Below the pieces are notes generated by a model, which saw only the letters and a list, made by a program, of their open reading frames with translations, was not told where the DNA came from and did no database searches. The translations under genes and the position numbers were made by a program. From contig NC_059303.1 of NCBI RefSeq assembly GCF_017591435.1, forward strand, positions 1,091,108 through 1,155,107: a stretch of DNA of 64,000 nt, given 5' to 3'. Each line of letters begins with the position of its first letter. The stretch's first letter is position 1. Below are positions 33,241 to 44,380 of the stretch, in pieces. This DNA is from Portunus trituberculatus (Eukaryota; Arthropoda; Malacostraca; Decapoda; Portunidae).

Positions 33241-34450
33241 TCATATCCCTCTTATACATCTCCTCTCAAATGAAAACATGTTTAATTCCTTTAATCTATC
33301 TCTATACTCCAGGCGCTTTAATGCTGGTATCATCCTAGTTGCTCTTCTCTGAACTGCTTCTAACATGTTGATATCCTGCCTATAGTGGGGTGACCAGGCC
33401 TGTATGCAATACTCTAAATGGGGCCTAACATAGGAATTATATAAGCTACGCACCACTTCCTTACTTTTATAACTAACATTTCTATTTATAAAACCCAGGA
33501 TCCTATTTGCCCTATTTCTTGCTTCTAAACATTGCTTTGAAAATTTCATAGTCCTGTCTATCACTACTCCTAAATCCTTTCCTTCCTCTACTGCCTCTAG
33601 CCAACATCCCTCCATCTCATAGTTAAAGTTTGTGTTGTCTTTACCTAAATGCATAACCTGACACTTTTAGAATTAAACTCCATCTGCCACCTGTCTGCCC
33701 ATGCTATCAGCCTGTCCAGGTCTCGTATTCTGTAATTGTCCTTTTCACCCTGTACTGCACATGCTATCTTAGTATCATCTGCAAACTTTGATACTTTGCT
33801 ACTAATTCCTATATCTAAATCGTTAATGTACACCAAGAAAAGAAGAGGTCCTAGCACTGATCCTTGGGGTACCCCACTAACCACTTCCTTCCACTCAGAC
33901 ATTGCCCCATTTAATACTACTCTCTGTTTCCTATCAGAAAGCCATTCACTAATCCAATCAACTAACCTACCCCCTATCCCATGTAGTCTCAATTTGTACA
34001 CTAGCCTCCTATGCGGTACCTTATCAAACGCCTTGCTAAAATCTAGATATATAACATCTATGCTATTTCCATCATCTAACTCCTTGGTAATATATTCTAA
34101 GATATCGAGCAAATTTGTAAGACAGGACCTCCCTGATCTAAAGCCATGTTGGGTATCTCTAATTAATCTATTCTCATTTAAATGCTCCCAAATACTACCC
34201 TTAATGATTTTCTCTAGTATCTTACATACTATACTAGTTAAACTGATCGGTCTATAATTATTCGCATCATCCTTCCTACCTTTTTTAAATATTGGAGTAA
34301 CATTAGCTAACTTCCAGTCCTGAGGTATCTCAGCAAACCTAAGTGATCTTTCAAAGATTAACTTAAGTGCTTCAGAAATACTGTCTACACCCTCCCTAAG
34401 TACTCTGGCATGTAGCTCATCAGGACCACTAGCTTTCCTATCGTCTAGTT
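33241..34450 (-). pseudogene. CR1 reverse transcriptase and C-terminal region
   Basis: Minus-strand frames read IYLDFSKAFDKVPHRRL (about 34060), SGVPQGSVLGPLLFLVYIND (about 33880), KFADDTKIAC (about 33790) and WQMEFNSKS. After a one-base shift near 33650 it continues KDLGVVIDRTMKFS, RPHLEYCIQAWSPHYRQD and AVQRRATRMIPALK. FADD is intact. Upstream RT motifs (34112-34900) lie in decayed frames. The domain is clearly separate from the E-series LINEs, for example FSKAFDKVPH versus LKKAFDKVPH. Confidence 0.85.
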
Positions 34451-34941
34451 CAAGAATAAATTTCCTAATAATTCCTGGTTTTATATCAATATTTTCTAAA
34501 GCTCTTAAACTACTCGTCGCACTGTTTGTAACAGGATTTCCTATTCTTTCCTAGTAAATACTGAAGAAAATTGTTCATTCAATAATTCTACTATGTCTTC
34601 ATTTTGATCCACTACTACACCATCTTTTCTGAGTGGTCCAATCCTATCCTTATTTCTTTTATCACTGACCTTGTAATAACTATATAATTTTTGGGATCTT
34701 TACTCCCAGCTCTAGCTAGTTTTATCTCTGCCTGCCTTTTACTTTTTTTATAACCTTACTCAAATCATCTCTGACCTGTCTGTACCTAATCAAATCTACA
34801 TCTTCCCACTTTTCTGCAACTCTCTGTATGCCCTCTTCTTCTCTCTGATCTGGCTACCTATCTCATGAGTCCACCATAATGGCTTCCTGTTTCTCTGCCT
34901 TATATCTTTGTAAGGGATACACTGCATCACTATACCCTTTA

Positions 34942-35718
34942 CTACAACCTTAAAATATCCCACATCTCCTGTGCAGTTTTATTTCCAAAACTATCTTCCC
35001 AGTTTACCTCTCCTAATAACTGACGTAACCTACCATAATTGCCTTTCTGATAGTTTGGGACTCTAGTCTTATTCACTATATTATCCCTACTGGAATTAAT
35101 GATAAATCTAATTATATGATGGTCACTGTTTGCTAAAGTCTCTCCTACCTCAACTTCCTTTAAACAATGCTCAATATTTGTTAGTACTATGTCTAAAACC
35201 TTCCTCCCCCTAGTAGGTTTATCTACCATCTGCACTAAATAGTTATCCTGAAAACTTTCCATAAACTTATTTTCACTAGCATCTCCTACCATCCTCTCCC
35301 AGTTTACTGACTTAAGATTAAAATCCCTAAGATAATTGTCTGACTAGTACACCCCTATTTATCTCATCTACCATAAGGTTGTCTACATCTGCTGACTGGT
35401 TAGGTGGTCTATAAAAGCTCCTACTCTAATAACCTTACTTTTGTTTACTCTAACATCCAGCCATAAGGACTCTACTCTGTTATCTACCTTAATACCATTA
35501 ACCTGACTGGAAATGAAGGATTTTTTTACATAAATAACTACTCCTCCACCTATCCTACCAATTCTCTGGTGTAAATACATAATGTATCCATCTACTTCAT
35601 ATTCTTTCCTATTTTCCCTTAACTTTTCCTCATTTACCCATGCCTCTGTGACACATACAACATCTAAGTCCTCCTCAACTATATAACTTGTCCTTCTTGT
35701 TCCTAAGACTCCTGGCAT
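34942..35718 (-). pseudogene. CR1 endonuclease, broken
   Basis: Minus-strand frames give DVVCVTEAWVNE (E of the catalytic T-E-x-W block, about 35660), GGGVVIYVK, and, in another frame, VDKPTRGRKVLDIVLTN (about 35220) and ANSDHHIIRF (about 35130). These are the CR1-type endonuclease landmarks, with T-E-A-W instead of the T-E-T-K of the other LINEs. The gap between 35383 and 35292 contains a frame change. Confidence 0.8.
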
Positions 35719-35891
35719 TTACATAAAAACATTTAAGCCCCGCTACCTTCCTAGATGCTGTCTCCTTATTTGGAATCCTAATCTTATTCTCTCCTATTTG
35801 CACCTGGAAATCTTTCCTAATCTTTTCACTATCTCTGTTTATCCTATCTAATTTATGTCTAGCATCTTTCTTCTGGAATGCATTTGCTACC

Positions 35892-36737
35892 TCACCCCCT
35901 GCACTCCATCCCAACTCCCCCCTCCAGACATCCACTCAGCACATCCACACCCTTCCTACTCATATGCACACCATCCCTAGCATACAAATCCCTTTGCCCA
36001 TAGAACCTATCCCATACATCCACAAAGCTGACACCCACATCCTTACACATATGATAAGACCGAGGCTTGAATATGCAACAATACAGTGGGCTCCGAACAA
36101 AGAAACACATAAGGAAACTAGAGAAAGTACAGAGGGCTGCAACAAAATGGTGCCTGACTTAAGAGATTTGACTTATGAAGACAGACTGAAAAGAATGCAA
36201 CTTCCAACCCTGGAAAACAGAAGAAAGGGAGACCTGATAGCAATATACAGAGTGATGATTGGCATGGAAAAAATGGATAGGAAGATCTGTGTATGTGGAA
36301 TGGAAGAATGTCAGAGAGGGCATGGGAAAAAACTAAAATGGCCACTTATAGGAGAGATGTGAAAAATAGCTTCCCTCATAGAAGGGTGGAAGCATGGAAT
36401 AGTTTAGACGTGGAAGTGGTCAGCAGGAATATTCATGATTTTAAGAAAAAGCTGGACATTAATAGATATGGAGACGGGACAACACGAGCATAGCTCTTTT
36501 CCGTGATGTTACAATTAGGTAAATACAATTAGGTAAATACAAAGATCATTCACACCAATGGCTCTAGACAACCACTCCCTGCTAACATACACATGAGGCA
36601 AGATTCCTGACACTACACACCTCCTACCACTCTCCCTTATCTTGCCTAACATTTCCCGAAATCTTGCCACTAACTCCTCCGACCCACCTGCCTTAATCTA
36701 ATTGATGCCAGGATGAAAGAAGTGAACCATGAACATC
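35892..36737 (-). pseudogene. CR1 ORF1 SGNH-esterase-like domain, split by a LINE fragment
   Basis: From 36737 down the minus strand reads HPGIN-stop (the degraded G-x-N-D block), then GGSEELVARFREML and ESGRRCVVSGILPH. After the 36546-36050 insertion it resumes CKDVGVSFVDVWDRFYG and LYARDGVHMSRKG. The D-G-V-H segment is the Asp-x-x-His catalytic block of SGNH hydrolases, a domain known in ORF1 of CR1 elements. Its role in retrotransposition is not settled. Here it is disrupted by a stop and by the insertion. Confidence 0.78.
36050..36545 (+). mobile_element. LINE copy E5 (subfamily W), 3' fragment inside CR1
   Basis: It starts at IRPRLEYATIQWAP in the C-terminal region and ends with two tail units AATTAGGTAAATAC. 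Frames shift near 36105 and 36360. Its insertion separates the two halves of the CR1 esterase domain. Unlike most copies it is not next to (CA)n. Confidence 0.83.
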
Positions 36738-36748
36738 AGGAGGTATAA

Positions 36749-37260
36749 AGGTCCTTTAGGGAGATAGTGAAAAAGCAGGAAGATGAAAATAAAGTGATTA
36801 CGCAGAGTGAAATGGTAAAGGCACTAAAGGAAAATGAGTATGTGGTGAGAGATATTGCTGAAAAGAAAAAAATGTGTGATCATAACAGGATTGAGGGAGG
36901 AAACTAACAGAAACTGGCAGGATAGGAGGGATAAGGAAAATGACAGGATTAAGTCTTTACTGAATAAGATCTCTGTGGAGGAAGAGGACCTATATGCTGA
37001 GGTAGAAGAAAGTGTGAGATTGGGAGCTTTTGAGGAAGGCAAGAATAGACCATTAAAGTTGAAATTAAAGTCTCAGGTGGCAGCTAAGGCCTTGTTGAGG
37101 AGGGCTTGGAAACTTAAAGACTCGGAGGAAACCAAAACAATTTATATAAGAAGAAATATGTCACAGGATGAGCGAATGAAAATGTAAGAGCTTGTAACTG
37201 AAGTGAAAGAGAGGAATGACGAAAGAACAAAGGAGGAAAAGACGAAGTTTTTTTGGAGGA
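36749..37260 (+). pseudogene. E6 ORF1, RRM-like C-terminal part
   Basis: After the CR1 the coiled coil resumes (SFREIVKKQEDENKVI), then VIITGLREE and a VRLGAFEEGKNRPLKLKL block, followed by RRAWKLKDSEETKTIYIRR. This order of an RNP-like strand, a G-x-x-x-x-G-R-P loop and a late I-Y-I-R-R strand is typical of the RRM-type nucleic-acid-binding domain in LINE ORF1 proteins. A stop after KM at 37185-37187 is followed by an E-K-T-K-F-F-W-R-I tail. The same tail begins LINE E1 at about 2150. Confidence 0.7.
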
Positions 37261-37319
37261 TCAGAAATGGGAGGCTAAAGAAGTGGTGGATAAAACAGGC
37301 AGAATAGACATTACATGGA

Positions 37320-38456
37320 AGAAAGAGACTAGGAATGGAATACAAGTGACTTGCATGAATATAGATGGATTTCTGTCTAAGAGGCTAGAATGTATGGATT
37401 ACCTAAGAAATAACGAACCAGACAATGTGTGTAGTGGAAACAAAGCTAAGGCCCGAAATAAAGCTAGACTGGTTTGTTGTAAAACATTACAAAGTATGGA
37501 GAAATGATAGAAAAAATAAAGGTGGTGGTGGTATAATGGTTCTTACTAAGGAAGATCTGATAGTGAAGGAGGTGAACTATGGTAAGAGAAATGAGGAAGT
37601 GATAAGTATGCTTATAACAGATGGCAAGAGGGACATTAATATTATAACAGTATACATACCACCCAGAACCAGTGCTTGGGAATATGAACAGTACCAAATG
37701 GTGATGAGAAATACTCTAGACAGAATGAAGGAAGAACTCAACAGAAAGGATAGAGTGATGATAGTTGGAGACTTTAATTGCAAAGAAATAGTGTGGGAAG
37801 ACTACTAAGTGGTGAATGGTGGTGAGTGGGCAGAAGAATTGTTAAAGGTAGCAACAAATAACTTGATGGCACAGTGGGTGAGATCACCAACAAGGTGCAG
37901 GGGACAAGATGTTGCAGCAAGGTTGGATTTGGTATTTACCAGGGGCATCTCTCTAAAAGAGGAAATTGAACATGAATGTCCCTTGGGGAGAAGCGATCAT
38001 GATGTCCTAAGCTTTGAGCTGGATACGGAATTAAGCACGAATAAGATTGTGGAACGCAGGGAGGAAAAATTAAATTATATTAGGGCAAATTATAACCATA
38101 TAAGGGAGTTCTTTAATGAAATTGACTGGTCCGTGGTATACCAGGAAAGGGATATGCAATTGAAATACGATAAATTTATGGATTTGTATAACTCTGCTGT
38201 GAAAAAGTTTGTGCCATATTACAGAAAGAGGACTTTAAATAATAAACAGTGGTTTAATAGAAATTGTGAAGAAGCAAAAAAGAACAAAGAAAAGGCATGG
38301 AAGAAACTTAAGAAAAACAGTGATGTATTATCAAGAGAAGTTTACAAAACAGCAAGGAATAGATATGTTGAAGTAAGGAGAACAGCACAGAAGGAATATG
38401 AACAGAGGGTGGTGGAAAACTGTGATAGTGACCCAAAATGTTTTACAAATTCATAA
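37320..38456 (+). pseudogene. E6 endonuclease and linker, broken
   Basis: It starts with CMNIDGFLSKRLE (about 37352). The catalytic ETK is read in another frame (CVVETKLRPE, about 37425). Then come VMIVGDFNCKEIVWEDY (about 37760) and, after a stop at 37806-37808, ARLDLVFTRG (about 37920) and GRSDHDVLSFEL (about 37990). The linker continues to 38456. At least three frame changes are required, so there is no activity. Confidence 0.83.
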
Positions 38457-38540
38457 ATGGAAAACTAAATATAAGGGAGGCAATAATAAAGGTAAAAATG
38501 GGAAGAAGTATATGAGGATGCTGGAGATATAGCTGAAATT

Positions 38541-40112
38541 TTGAACGACAACTTTTGCAAAGTGTTTACAAAGGAGGAGCATTTTATGGGAGGAAGGCCT
38601 ACGGAAATAAAGCAAATGCAGGACATCATGGTTACTAAGGAAGATGTAAGGAAAATTATAAGCAATCTGGATATTAATAAATCAATGGGGCCTGATGGCA
38701 TATCTGGGAGGTTGCTAAATGAATGTAAGGATCAATTGTTGAACCCGTATTTGATATTGTGGAAACCTCCATACGAACAGGATTAGTCCCGAAAGAGTGG
38801 AAAAGAGCTGACATTGTGCCTATATATAAGAATGGTAGTAGAATGGAACCACTAAATTATAGACCAGTATCGTTGACTAGTATATTGTGCAAGGTATGTG
38901 AAGAAGTAATTAAAGCTAAGTGGAGTGAGTATCTAGAAAGTGAAAACATTCTGAGTGAAAGACAGTTTGGTTTCAGAAAAGGAAGATCGTGTATCCAATT
39001 TATTATGTTTTTATTCAAGAGTGACTGACATACTACAACATAGAGAGGGATGGGTGGATGCTATCTACCTGGACTTGAGAAAGGCCTTTGATAAAGTACC
39101 ACACAATAGACTGATGTGGAAACTAAAGAAGATTGGAGGAGTAAATGATAAACTAGCAAAATGGATGGAAAATTACTTAGTGGGAAGAGAAATGAGAACA
39201 GTGGTGAGAGGAAGGAAGTCCGAGTGGAAGAAGGTAACCAGTGGAGTTCCACAAGGGTCAGTGCTTGGTCCCATCATGTTTTTGATTTATGTTAATGATA
39301 TGCCAGTAGGAATTGACAGTTACATGAACATGTTTGCGGATGATACTAAAATTATGAGGAGAGTAAAGAATGTGGATGATTGTAACAAGTTACAGGAAGA
39401 TCTTGATAAAATAAATGAGTGGAGTAAGGAGTGGCAGATGGAATTTAATATAGACAAGACCCATGTTATGAAAATGGGAAGAAGTAGATACAGACCAAAC
39501 TGGGATTACAGGCTGGGTGATGAGAAAATGAAAGAGACCAATGAGGAGAAAGACTTAGGAGTAACCTTGGAAAACACTTTGTCACCGGAGAAACATATTA
39601 ACAAGATTTTTTGGAAAACATATAACATGCTTCAAAATATTGGCCTTGCGTTCCACTACCTAGATAAAGGAATGATGAGGAAGATATTATGTACCTTAAT
39701 AAGACCCCAGTTAGAATATGGAGCTTGTGTCTGGTCACTGCATATGAAGAAAAATGTGAAGAAGGTAGAAAGGCTACAGAGGCTGGCAACAAGGATGGTA
39801 CCAGGACTCAGGGAGTTAGACTATGAGGAAAGACTGAGGAAGCTGGGGCTGACCACATTAGAAGAGAGAAGAACAAGAGGAGACATGATAACTATGTATA
39901 AATTGGTGAACAAGATTGACATACTGGACAGAGAGTTGATAAAGGTGACCACAAGTAATCATCTCCGAGGACATGGAAAAAAGCTAATAAAAGACATCTG
40001 TTTAAATGACGTGAGAAAATACAGTTTCCCGCATCGTAGCATTGATAAGTGGAATAAACTGAGCAGTGATGTCGTTGACGCGGTGTGTGTCAATCAGATG
40101 AAAGAGATATGA
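38541..40112 (+). pseudogene. E6 reverse transcriptase with a 385-codon open 3' part
   Basis: NDNFCKVFTKEEHF opens the domain. NYRPVSLTSILCKV (about 38855) and RQFGFRKGRSC (about 38960) follow in shifted frames. From 38955 the frame stays open to 40112 through YLDLRKAFDKVPH, SGVPQGSVLGPIMF, FADD (about 39332-39343) and the C-terminal RPQLEYGACVW and VERLQRLATRMVP blocks, ending at a TGA. A shift at about 38990 separates this from the upstream RT part. This is the best preserved LINE coding segment in the window. Confidence 0.87.
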
Positions 40113-40197
40113 CAGGAATGGACAAGGAGACAGGACACAGAGAGCTTAGCTCGGACCTTGTAATACACAAATAGGTAAATACAAATAGGTAAATACT

Positions 40198-41828
40198 TGA
40201 TAGACAGGCTGGTCACAAAAGGTACCTGAGACTTCAATCACCAAAATCTCATGCACTTTATACTTCTGCTCGGAATCATGCCAAGTCTGTTCTTCAACTT
40301 GCCAAACACTCCTTCATAGAGAGAAAAATGTGAAAATCTTTCAAACTCCAACTCCCCTCAAGACCAGAAATATTTCCAGAAACTTTACTTCTTTATCTTT
40401 CCCTCTGTTATTTCATCCTGATGGCACCACTGGCATCTCTTCTGTCTCTAAACCTAAACTTATCTCTCAAACCTTTGCTAACTCCACCTTGTATGATTCT
40501 GTGCTAGTCCCTCCCTCTCCTCCTCCCTCTGACTATTTCATGCCTTCAGTTAAACCTCTTTGTAATGATGTTTTCCATGCCCTCGCTGGCCTAAACTCTT
40601 GAAAGGCTTATGGACCTGATGGGGCAATTCCTATTGTTCTCAATAACTGTGCTTCCATGCTTGCACCTTGTCTGGCCAAACTCTTTCAACTTTGTCTATT
40701 GACTTCTATCTTTCCTTCGTGTTGGAAGTTTGCTTACATTCAGTGTGTTCCTAAAAAAGGTGACCGTTCTAATCCCTCAAACTACCATCCAATAGCTTTA
40801 ATTTCTTGATTGTCTAAAGTTTTTAATCTATCCTCAATAGGAATATTCTAAAACACCTGTCACTTTGCAATTTTCCTTTTGATTGCCAGTATGGCTTCCA
40901 TCAAGGCTGCTCTGCTAGTGATCTTCTGGCTTTCCTTACTGAGTCTTAGTCATCATCTTTTGGAGATTTTGTGAGATTTTTCCTGTCACATTAGACATAT
41001 CAAAAGCTTTTGATAGAGTCTGACACAAAGCTTTGATTTTAAAACTGCCCTCCTATGGTTTCTATCCTTTTCTCTGCAACTTTATCTCAAGTTTTCTTTC
41101 CAACATTCTATTGCAGCCATGGTAGACGGCCACTGTTCTTATCCTAAATGTATTAATAGTGATGTTCCTCAGGGTTCTGTCCTGTCATCCACTCTCTTTC
41201 TATTATTCATTAATGATCTTAATCAAATTTCTTGCCCTATCTACTCCTAAGCTGATAATACCATCCTGCACTTTTCTACGTCTTTTCAGAGACAACCAAC
41301 CCTTCAGGAAGTCAACAGATTACACAGGGACGCCACAGAATGTGTGATTTCTGATCTTTCTAAGATTTCTGATTGAGGCAAAGAAAACTTAGTAGAATTT
41401 AATGCCTCAAAAACTCAATTCCTCCATATATCAACTCGACACAACCTTCCAGACAACTATCCCCTCTTCTTCAATGACACTCAGCTGTCCCTATCTCCCA
41501 CACTGAATATCCTTGGTCTGTCCTTTACTCATCATCTAAACTGGAAACTTCACATCTCATCTCTTGTTAAAACAGCTCCTATGAAGTTAGGCATTCTTAG
41601 GTGTCTTCACCAGTTTTTCTCACTCCTCCAACTGCTAACACTGTACAAGGGCCTTATCTGTCCTTGTATGGAGTACTCTTTGCATGTTGGGGGGGATTAC
41701 ACTCACACAATTTTGTTAGATAGGGTGGAATCAAAAGATTTTCATCTCAACTCCCCTCCTCTGACTAACTATCTTCAGCCTCTTTCTCACTGCCTGAATG
41801 TTGCATCTCTTGCTATCTTTTATTACTA
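40198..41828 (+). pseudogene. Jockey-like reverse transcriptase, piece 2
   Basis: It starts with the linker (EIFPETLLLYLSLCYFILM-like in a shifted frame), then CVPKKGDRSNPSNYHPIAL (about 40750), DCQYGFHQGCSASDLLAF (about 40885), DVPQGSVLSSTLFLLFIND (about 41162) and a region corresponding to the YADD box that reads S-stop-A-D-N-T (about 41250). The C-terminal block includes TLYKGLICPCMEYSLHVG (about 41640). Several stops lie in frame. The catalytic second Asp is replaced by Asn. It ends at 41828, where the TIR element begins. Confidence 0.82.
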
Positions 41829-41928
41829 CAGTGGTGCCTTGGAATACGAACTTAATTTTGTTCTTACTCCAAAATGTTATTACTCCAAAGCATCAAAATA
41901 CATGTATTCTTATGGAAGTAATTATATT

Positions 41929-42133
41929 GTTACTACACATACTATTACCCATAATTATTAATTATTGCTTAAACCCCCCCCCACCCCACAGCAAAGTTAC
42001 ATAATGTCCATTAGCTCGCAAGAGAACAACGAAAGAAAAGAACTTGAGTTCCCCTTTCCATTCTCTAAGAAAAGGTGCACAGACCATTTTCTACAACCCC
42101 TCGGTACCAGCCAGCCTTCCCCCACAATTCATT
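41929..42133 (+). repeat. DIRS-A left inverted terminal repeat
   Basis: About 205 bp matching, in reverse complement, 53760-53960. It includes the CCCACCCCACAGCAAAGTTA and GGTACCAGC blocks. There is no target-site duplication at the outer edges, as expected for recombinase-mediated insertion. Confidence 0.9.
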
Positions 42134-42267
42134 CACTTCTTTGCTGCCATAGTGGTTACATGTGTTACCTTAGCTCGCTTACTGCCGGCTTTTTGTCCTG
42201 TTTCTGCGGTTTTTGGGTTGCCGCCTTGCTCTTGTCTTCGGTTAGAGCCTTGGTTAAGTGTAAGATC

Positions 42268-43284
42268 ATGGTAAGGCTGTGTGGTAAGTGCTCTATATCG
42301 TTACCATCTCGGTCTGTGGACCCTCATGACGATTGTTTGTCATGTAGAGTCAAGTCTTGCAGTCTCACATCTCGGTGTGAAAAATGCATTTCTTTGTCTC
42401 ATGATGAGTTTCTCAGGTTTTTGGAAAATGTTAAGGTGCATAGGGAAAGGAGGAAGTCTTCACCTGGGAAGCGCAAGGCTCAGAGTTCCCAACAACTACA
42501 CAAACGTATGTGTAAAATGGAGGAGACATTGGATAGACTGTCCCTTTTTCTTACCTCCTCCCAGGATTCTCCCTTTTCTGGGTTTCAGTCTCCTATCCAT
42601 CAGGTGGACCTTCGATCTCAGGTAACATATAGTGCAGCCTGTCCCGGGGCCGAGATGGTTCCGGCGACAGCTGCTTCAACAATAACACAAGCAGCTGGTG
42701 TTCCAGTCCTCTCTACTGACACAGGTAAGATGCCAGTTGCTCTGACGAAGGCCCTCGCTGGTTCTGGGGGTGGATTTGGTGACTGCCAGGTTCCTATGGT
42801 CATGGCAGTTCAACATTCTACCCATGATATGGAGGTAGAAAGCCGGTGTTATGCCCCAGGGCCCTACCTCTCTGCCCATCCCAGAGAATTAGGAGGTGAC
42901 AACCTAAGGTCTGACAAACAACCCATGCCCTTTAAGACCACCCAAGGTACTGCCAAAGGAGGTCCTGGTTATGGCATTACCGTTGGCAATGATGGAAGGG
43001 ACGGCTGTCACTTTGCCCTAAGGCGTGACAACCAGCTGTCTTCCTACCCCAAGCAGGGCAATGATAGTGGTGGGAGGAACAGCTGTCACTATGCCCTAAG
43101 GCATGACAACCAGCTGTCTTCCCACCCCATGGAGGGTGATGGTAGTGATGGGAGGGACAGCTGTCACCATACCCTAAGGTGGGACAGCCAGTTTTTGTCT
43201 CTCCCCAGGGAAGTCAACCAAGGTTCTTATAATGGAAATTCCATTGAACCCCCTCCCTGGCCCCTCAAAAGCTGGATTGACTAA
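42268..43284 (+). CDS. DIRS-A gag-like protein, N-terminal 338 codons
   Basis: The ATG at 42268 is the first in the internal region after the terminal repeat; the frame is also open upstream to 41965 because of the repeat. Residues 3-50 contain several Cys and His in C-x-x-C spacing (LCGKCS, DDCLSCR, RCEKC), resembling a zinc-ribbon-like start. Residues 70-100 are basic. Three tandem repeats of about 25 residues fill residues 240-315. A stop at 43282-43284 ends it, and related sequence continues in other frames to about 44360. DIRS gag proteins are poorly conserved, so identification rests mainly on position before the RT. Confidence 0.65.
   Translation: MVRLCGKCSISLPSRSVDPHDDCLSCRVKSCSLTSRCEKCISLSHDEFLRFLENVKVHRERRKSSPGKRKAQSSQQLHKRMCKMEETLDRLSLFLTSSQDSPFSGFQSPIHQVDLRSQVTYSAACPGAEMVPATAASTITQAAGVPVLSTDTGKMPVALTKALAGSGGGFGDCQVPMVMAVQHSTHDMEVESRCYAPGPYLSAHPRELGGDNLRSDKQPMPFKTTQGTAKGGPGYGITVGNDGRDGCHFALRRDNQLSSYPKQGNDSGGRNSCHYALRHDNQLSSHPMEGDGSDGRDSCHHTLRWDSQFLSLPREVNQGSYNGNSIEPPPWPLKSWID
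42984..43209 (+). repeat. Coding minisatellite in DIRS-A gag (three units of about 75 bp)
   Basis: Units share GGCTGTCAC/AGCTGTCAC, CCCTAAGGC and GACAACCAGCTGTCTTCC. In protein, each unit has a C-H-x-x-L-R-x-D-x-Q core. The frame is preserved across units. Confidence 0.85.
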
Positions 43285-43305
43285 TGCTTTTCTTCCCACA
43301 CAGGA

Positions 43306-44380
43306 TTGCGCGCTGGTGTCATTCCTAAGGCGGGTTTGCAGACCAACCAATCTCATGACCAGACTGTTGAGGTTAGTTTGGCCTCATCTACCAGAACTAC
43401 TCACCATACCCTCCCTTGCAGTGGTTTTTCTCAGGGGGACCATTCACTTTCCCAAGAGATGTCTGATGAGGTGAGCCATTTTATTTCCGTTCCTGGTAGC
43501 AGCAATCTGGTTCCAGGATCCTCAGCTTCCAGACTGGTTGAACATCCCCATTCCACTTATGAGGCAGATGAGGAAGATGAGGAGGAGGTGTCTACTCCTC
43601 AGGTGGGTGATCCTCCTTTTCTACAACTTATAGATAGAGTGAGGAGTTCTCACGGGGGTTGAGCGAGCTCAAGAATCAGTTGAGACTTGCCGTCCCTCCT
43701 TGGCTATCCCTCGATCTCTTTTGGCCCAGGTTATTCGGGAAGAAGCCCAAGGTAAGGCTCTGAAAGACTCTAGACCTAATTTATCTCCTTTCCAGTTACC
43801 CAGAATTTGGAAGAAGGATGCCAGTGAAATTTATTTACCCGAAGGGGCCTCTCGGGTCCCTCCTCCGGTTAATGAGGAGTTGGGTGGTCTTAGACAGGGG
43901 GGAAACCAGATGGTGTCAGTTTCCACCCGTGTCTTGGCTGAGATGGAATCAGTGTGTGGTTCCATGACCGACATCGCCTCTTGGATTGACCAGGTGTTGG
44001 CCGCTTGGGCTGGAGACTCTTCAGGCACACAGCAGGAAGTGTTGGCTTTTTTATCCTTTGGATAAAAAGGTTCCTTTTCTGGTGTGGATAAAGACCAGCT
44101 TTTGTCTTCTCCTTTTTCTGATTTTCTCTTTGACCCGTCTATGGTGGCCAAGGTGCAGAACACGGAACACTTGGCTTCCCAACAGCATGTTATCTCTTCT
44201 CTGGTTAGGAGCTTGACCTCTTCAGTTAGGGGTTCAGCCGGGACATCCCATGGAAACAGAGTAAGAGGGCAGGTGAGGAGAGGGTCCCTTCTTAGACCCT
44301 TTCCATCGGCTCCTGTTACCAGATCCTCCCCCACAGGGGGCCCCTTTCGCGCCTTGGGGGCTTGCAGTGGAGGCTCCTGA
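43306..44380 (+). pseudogene. DIRS-A gag, continuation in broken frames
   Basis: Three successive frames (43306-43662, 43700-44065, 44084-44380) carry low-complexity Ser/Pro-rich and acidic stretches (EADEEDEEEVS) and a segment PFLVWIKTSF. No enzymatic motif is visible. The position between the gag start and the RT suggests it is the rest of gag. Confidence 0.5.

Larger units (their letters stand above)
32707..36737 (-). mobile_element. CR1-like LINE with esterase ORF1, minus strand, inside E6
   Basis: An 11-bp target duplication (AGGAGGAATAA at 32696-32706, AGGAGGTATAA at 36738-36748, one mismatch) flanks it. The 3' end is on the left, with a (TTATG)n tail read on the minus strand (32703-32727). 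Coding order on the minus strand: SGNH esterase-like ORF1 (36737-35892, itself split), endonuclease (about 35935-34942), RT (about 34450-33645), C-terminal region (33654-33241). A LINE fragment (36050-36545) interrupts ORF1. Several frame breaks inactivate it. Confidence 0.88.
32166..40197 (+). mobile_element. LINE copy E6 (subfamily Y), near full length, split by CR1
   Basis: The longest LINE of the tail-AGGTAAATAC type: a GC-richer 5' UTR (about 32166-32367), ORF1 start at 32368, ORF1 continuation after the CR1 (36749-37187), endonuclease (about 37320-38030), RT (about 38540-39560), C-terminal region to 40112, and two tail units AAATAGGTAAATAC ending at 40197. It lies in the Jockey-like plus copy. 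Frame breaks near 36748, 37186, 37430, 37807, 38454, 38785 and 38990 inactivate it, but the last 385 codons are open. Confidence 0.88.

Noticed and set aside
41965..43284. 439-codon open frame as a host gene
   Set aside because: Its first 100 codons are the DIRS inverted terminal repeat, and the rest precedes the DIRS RT in the correct order, so it is gag-like.
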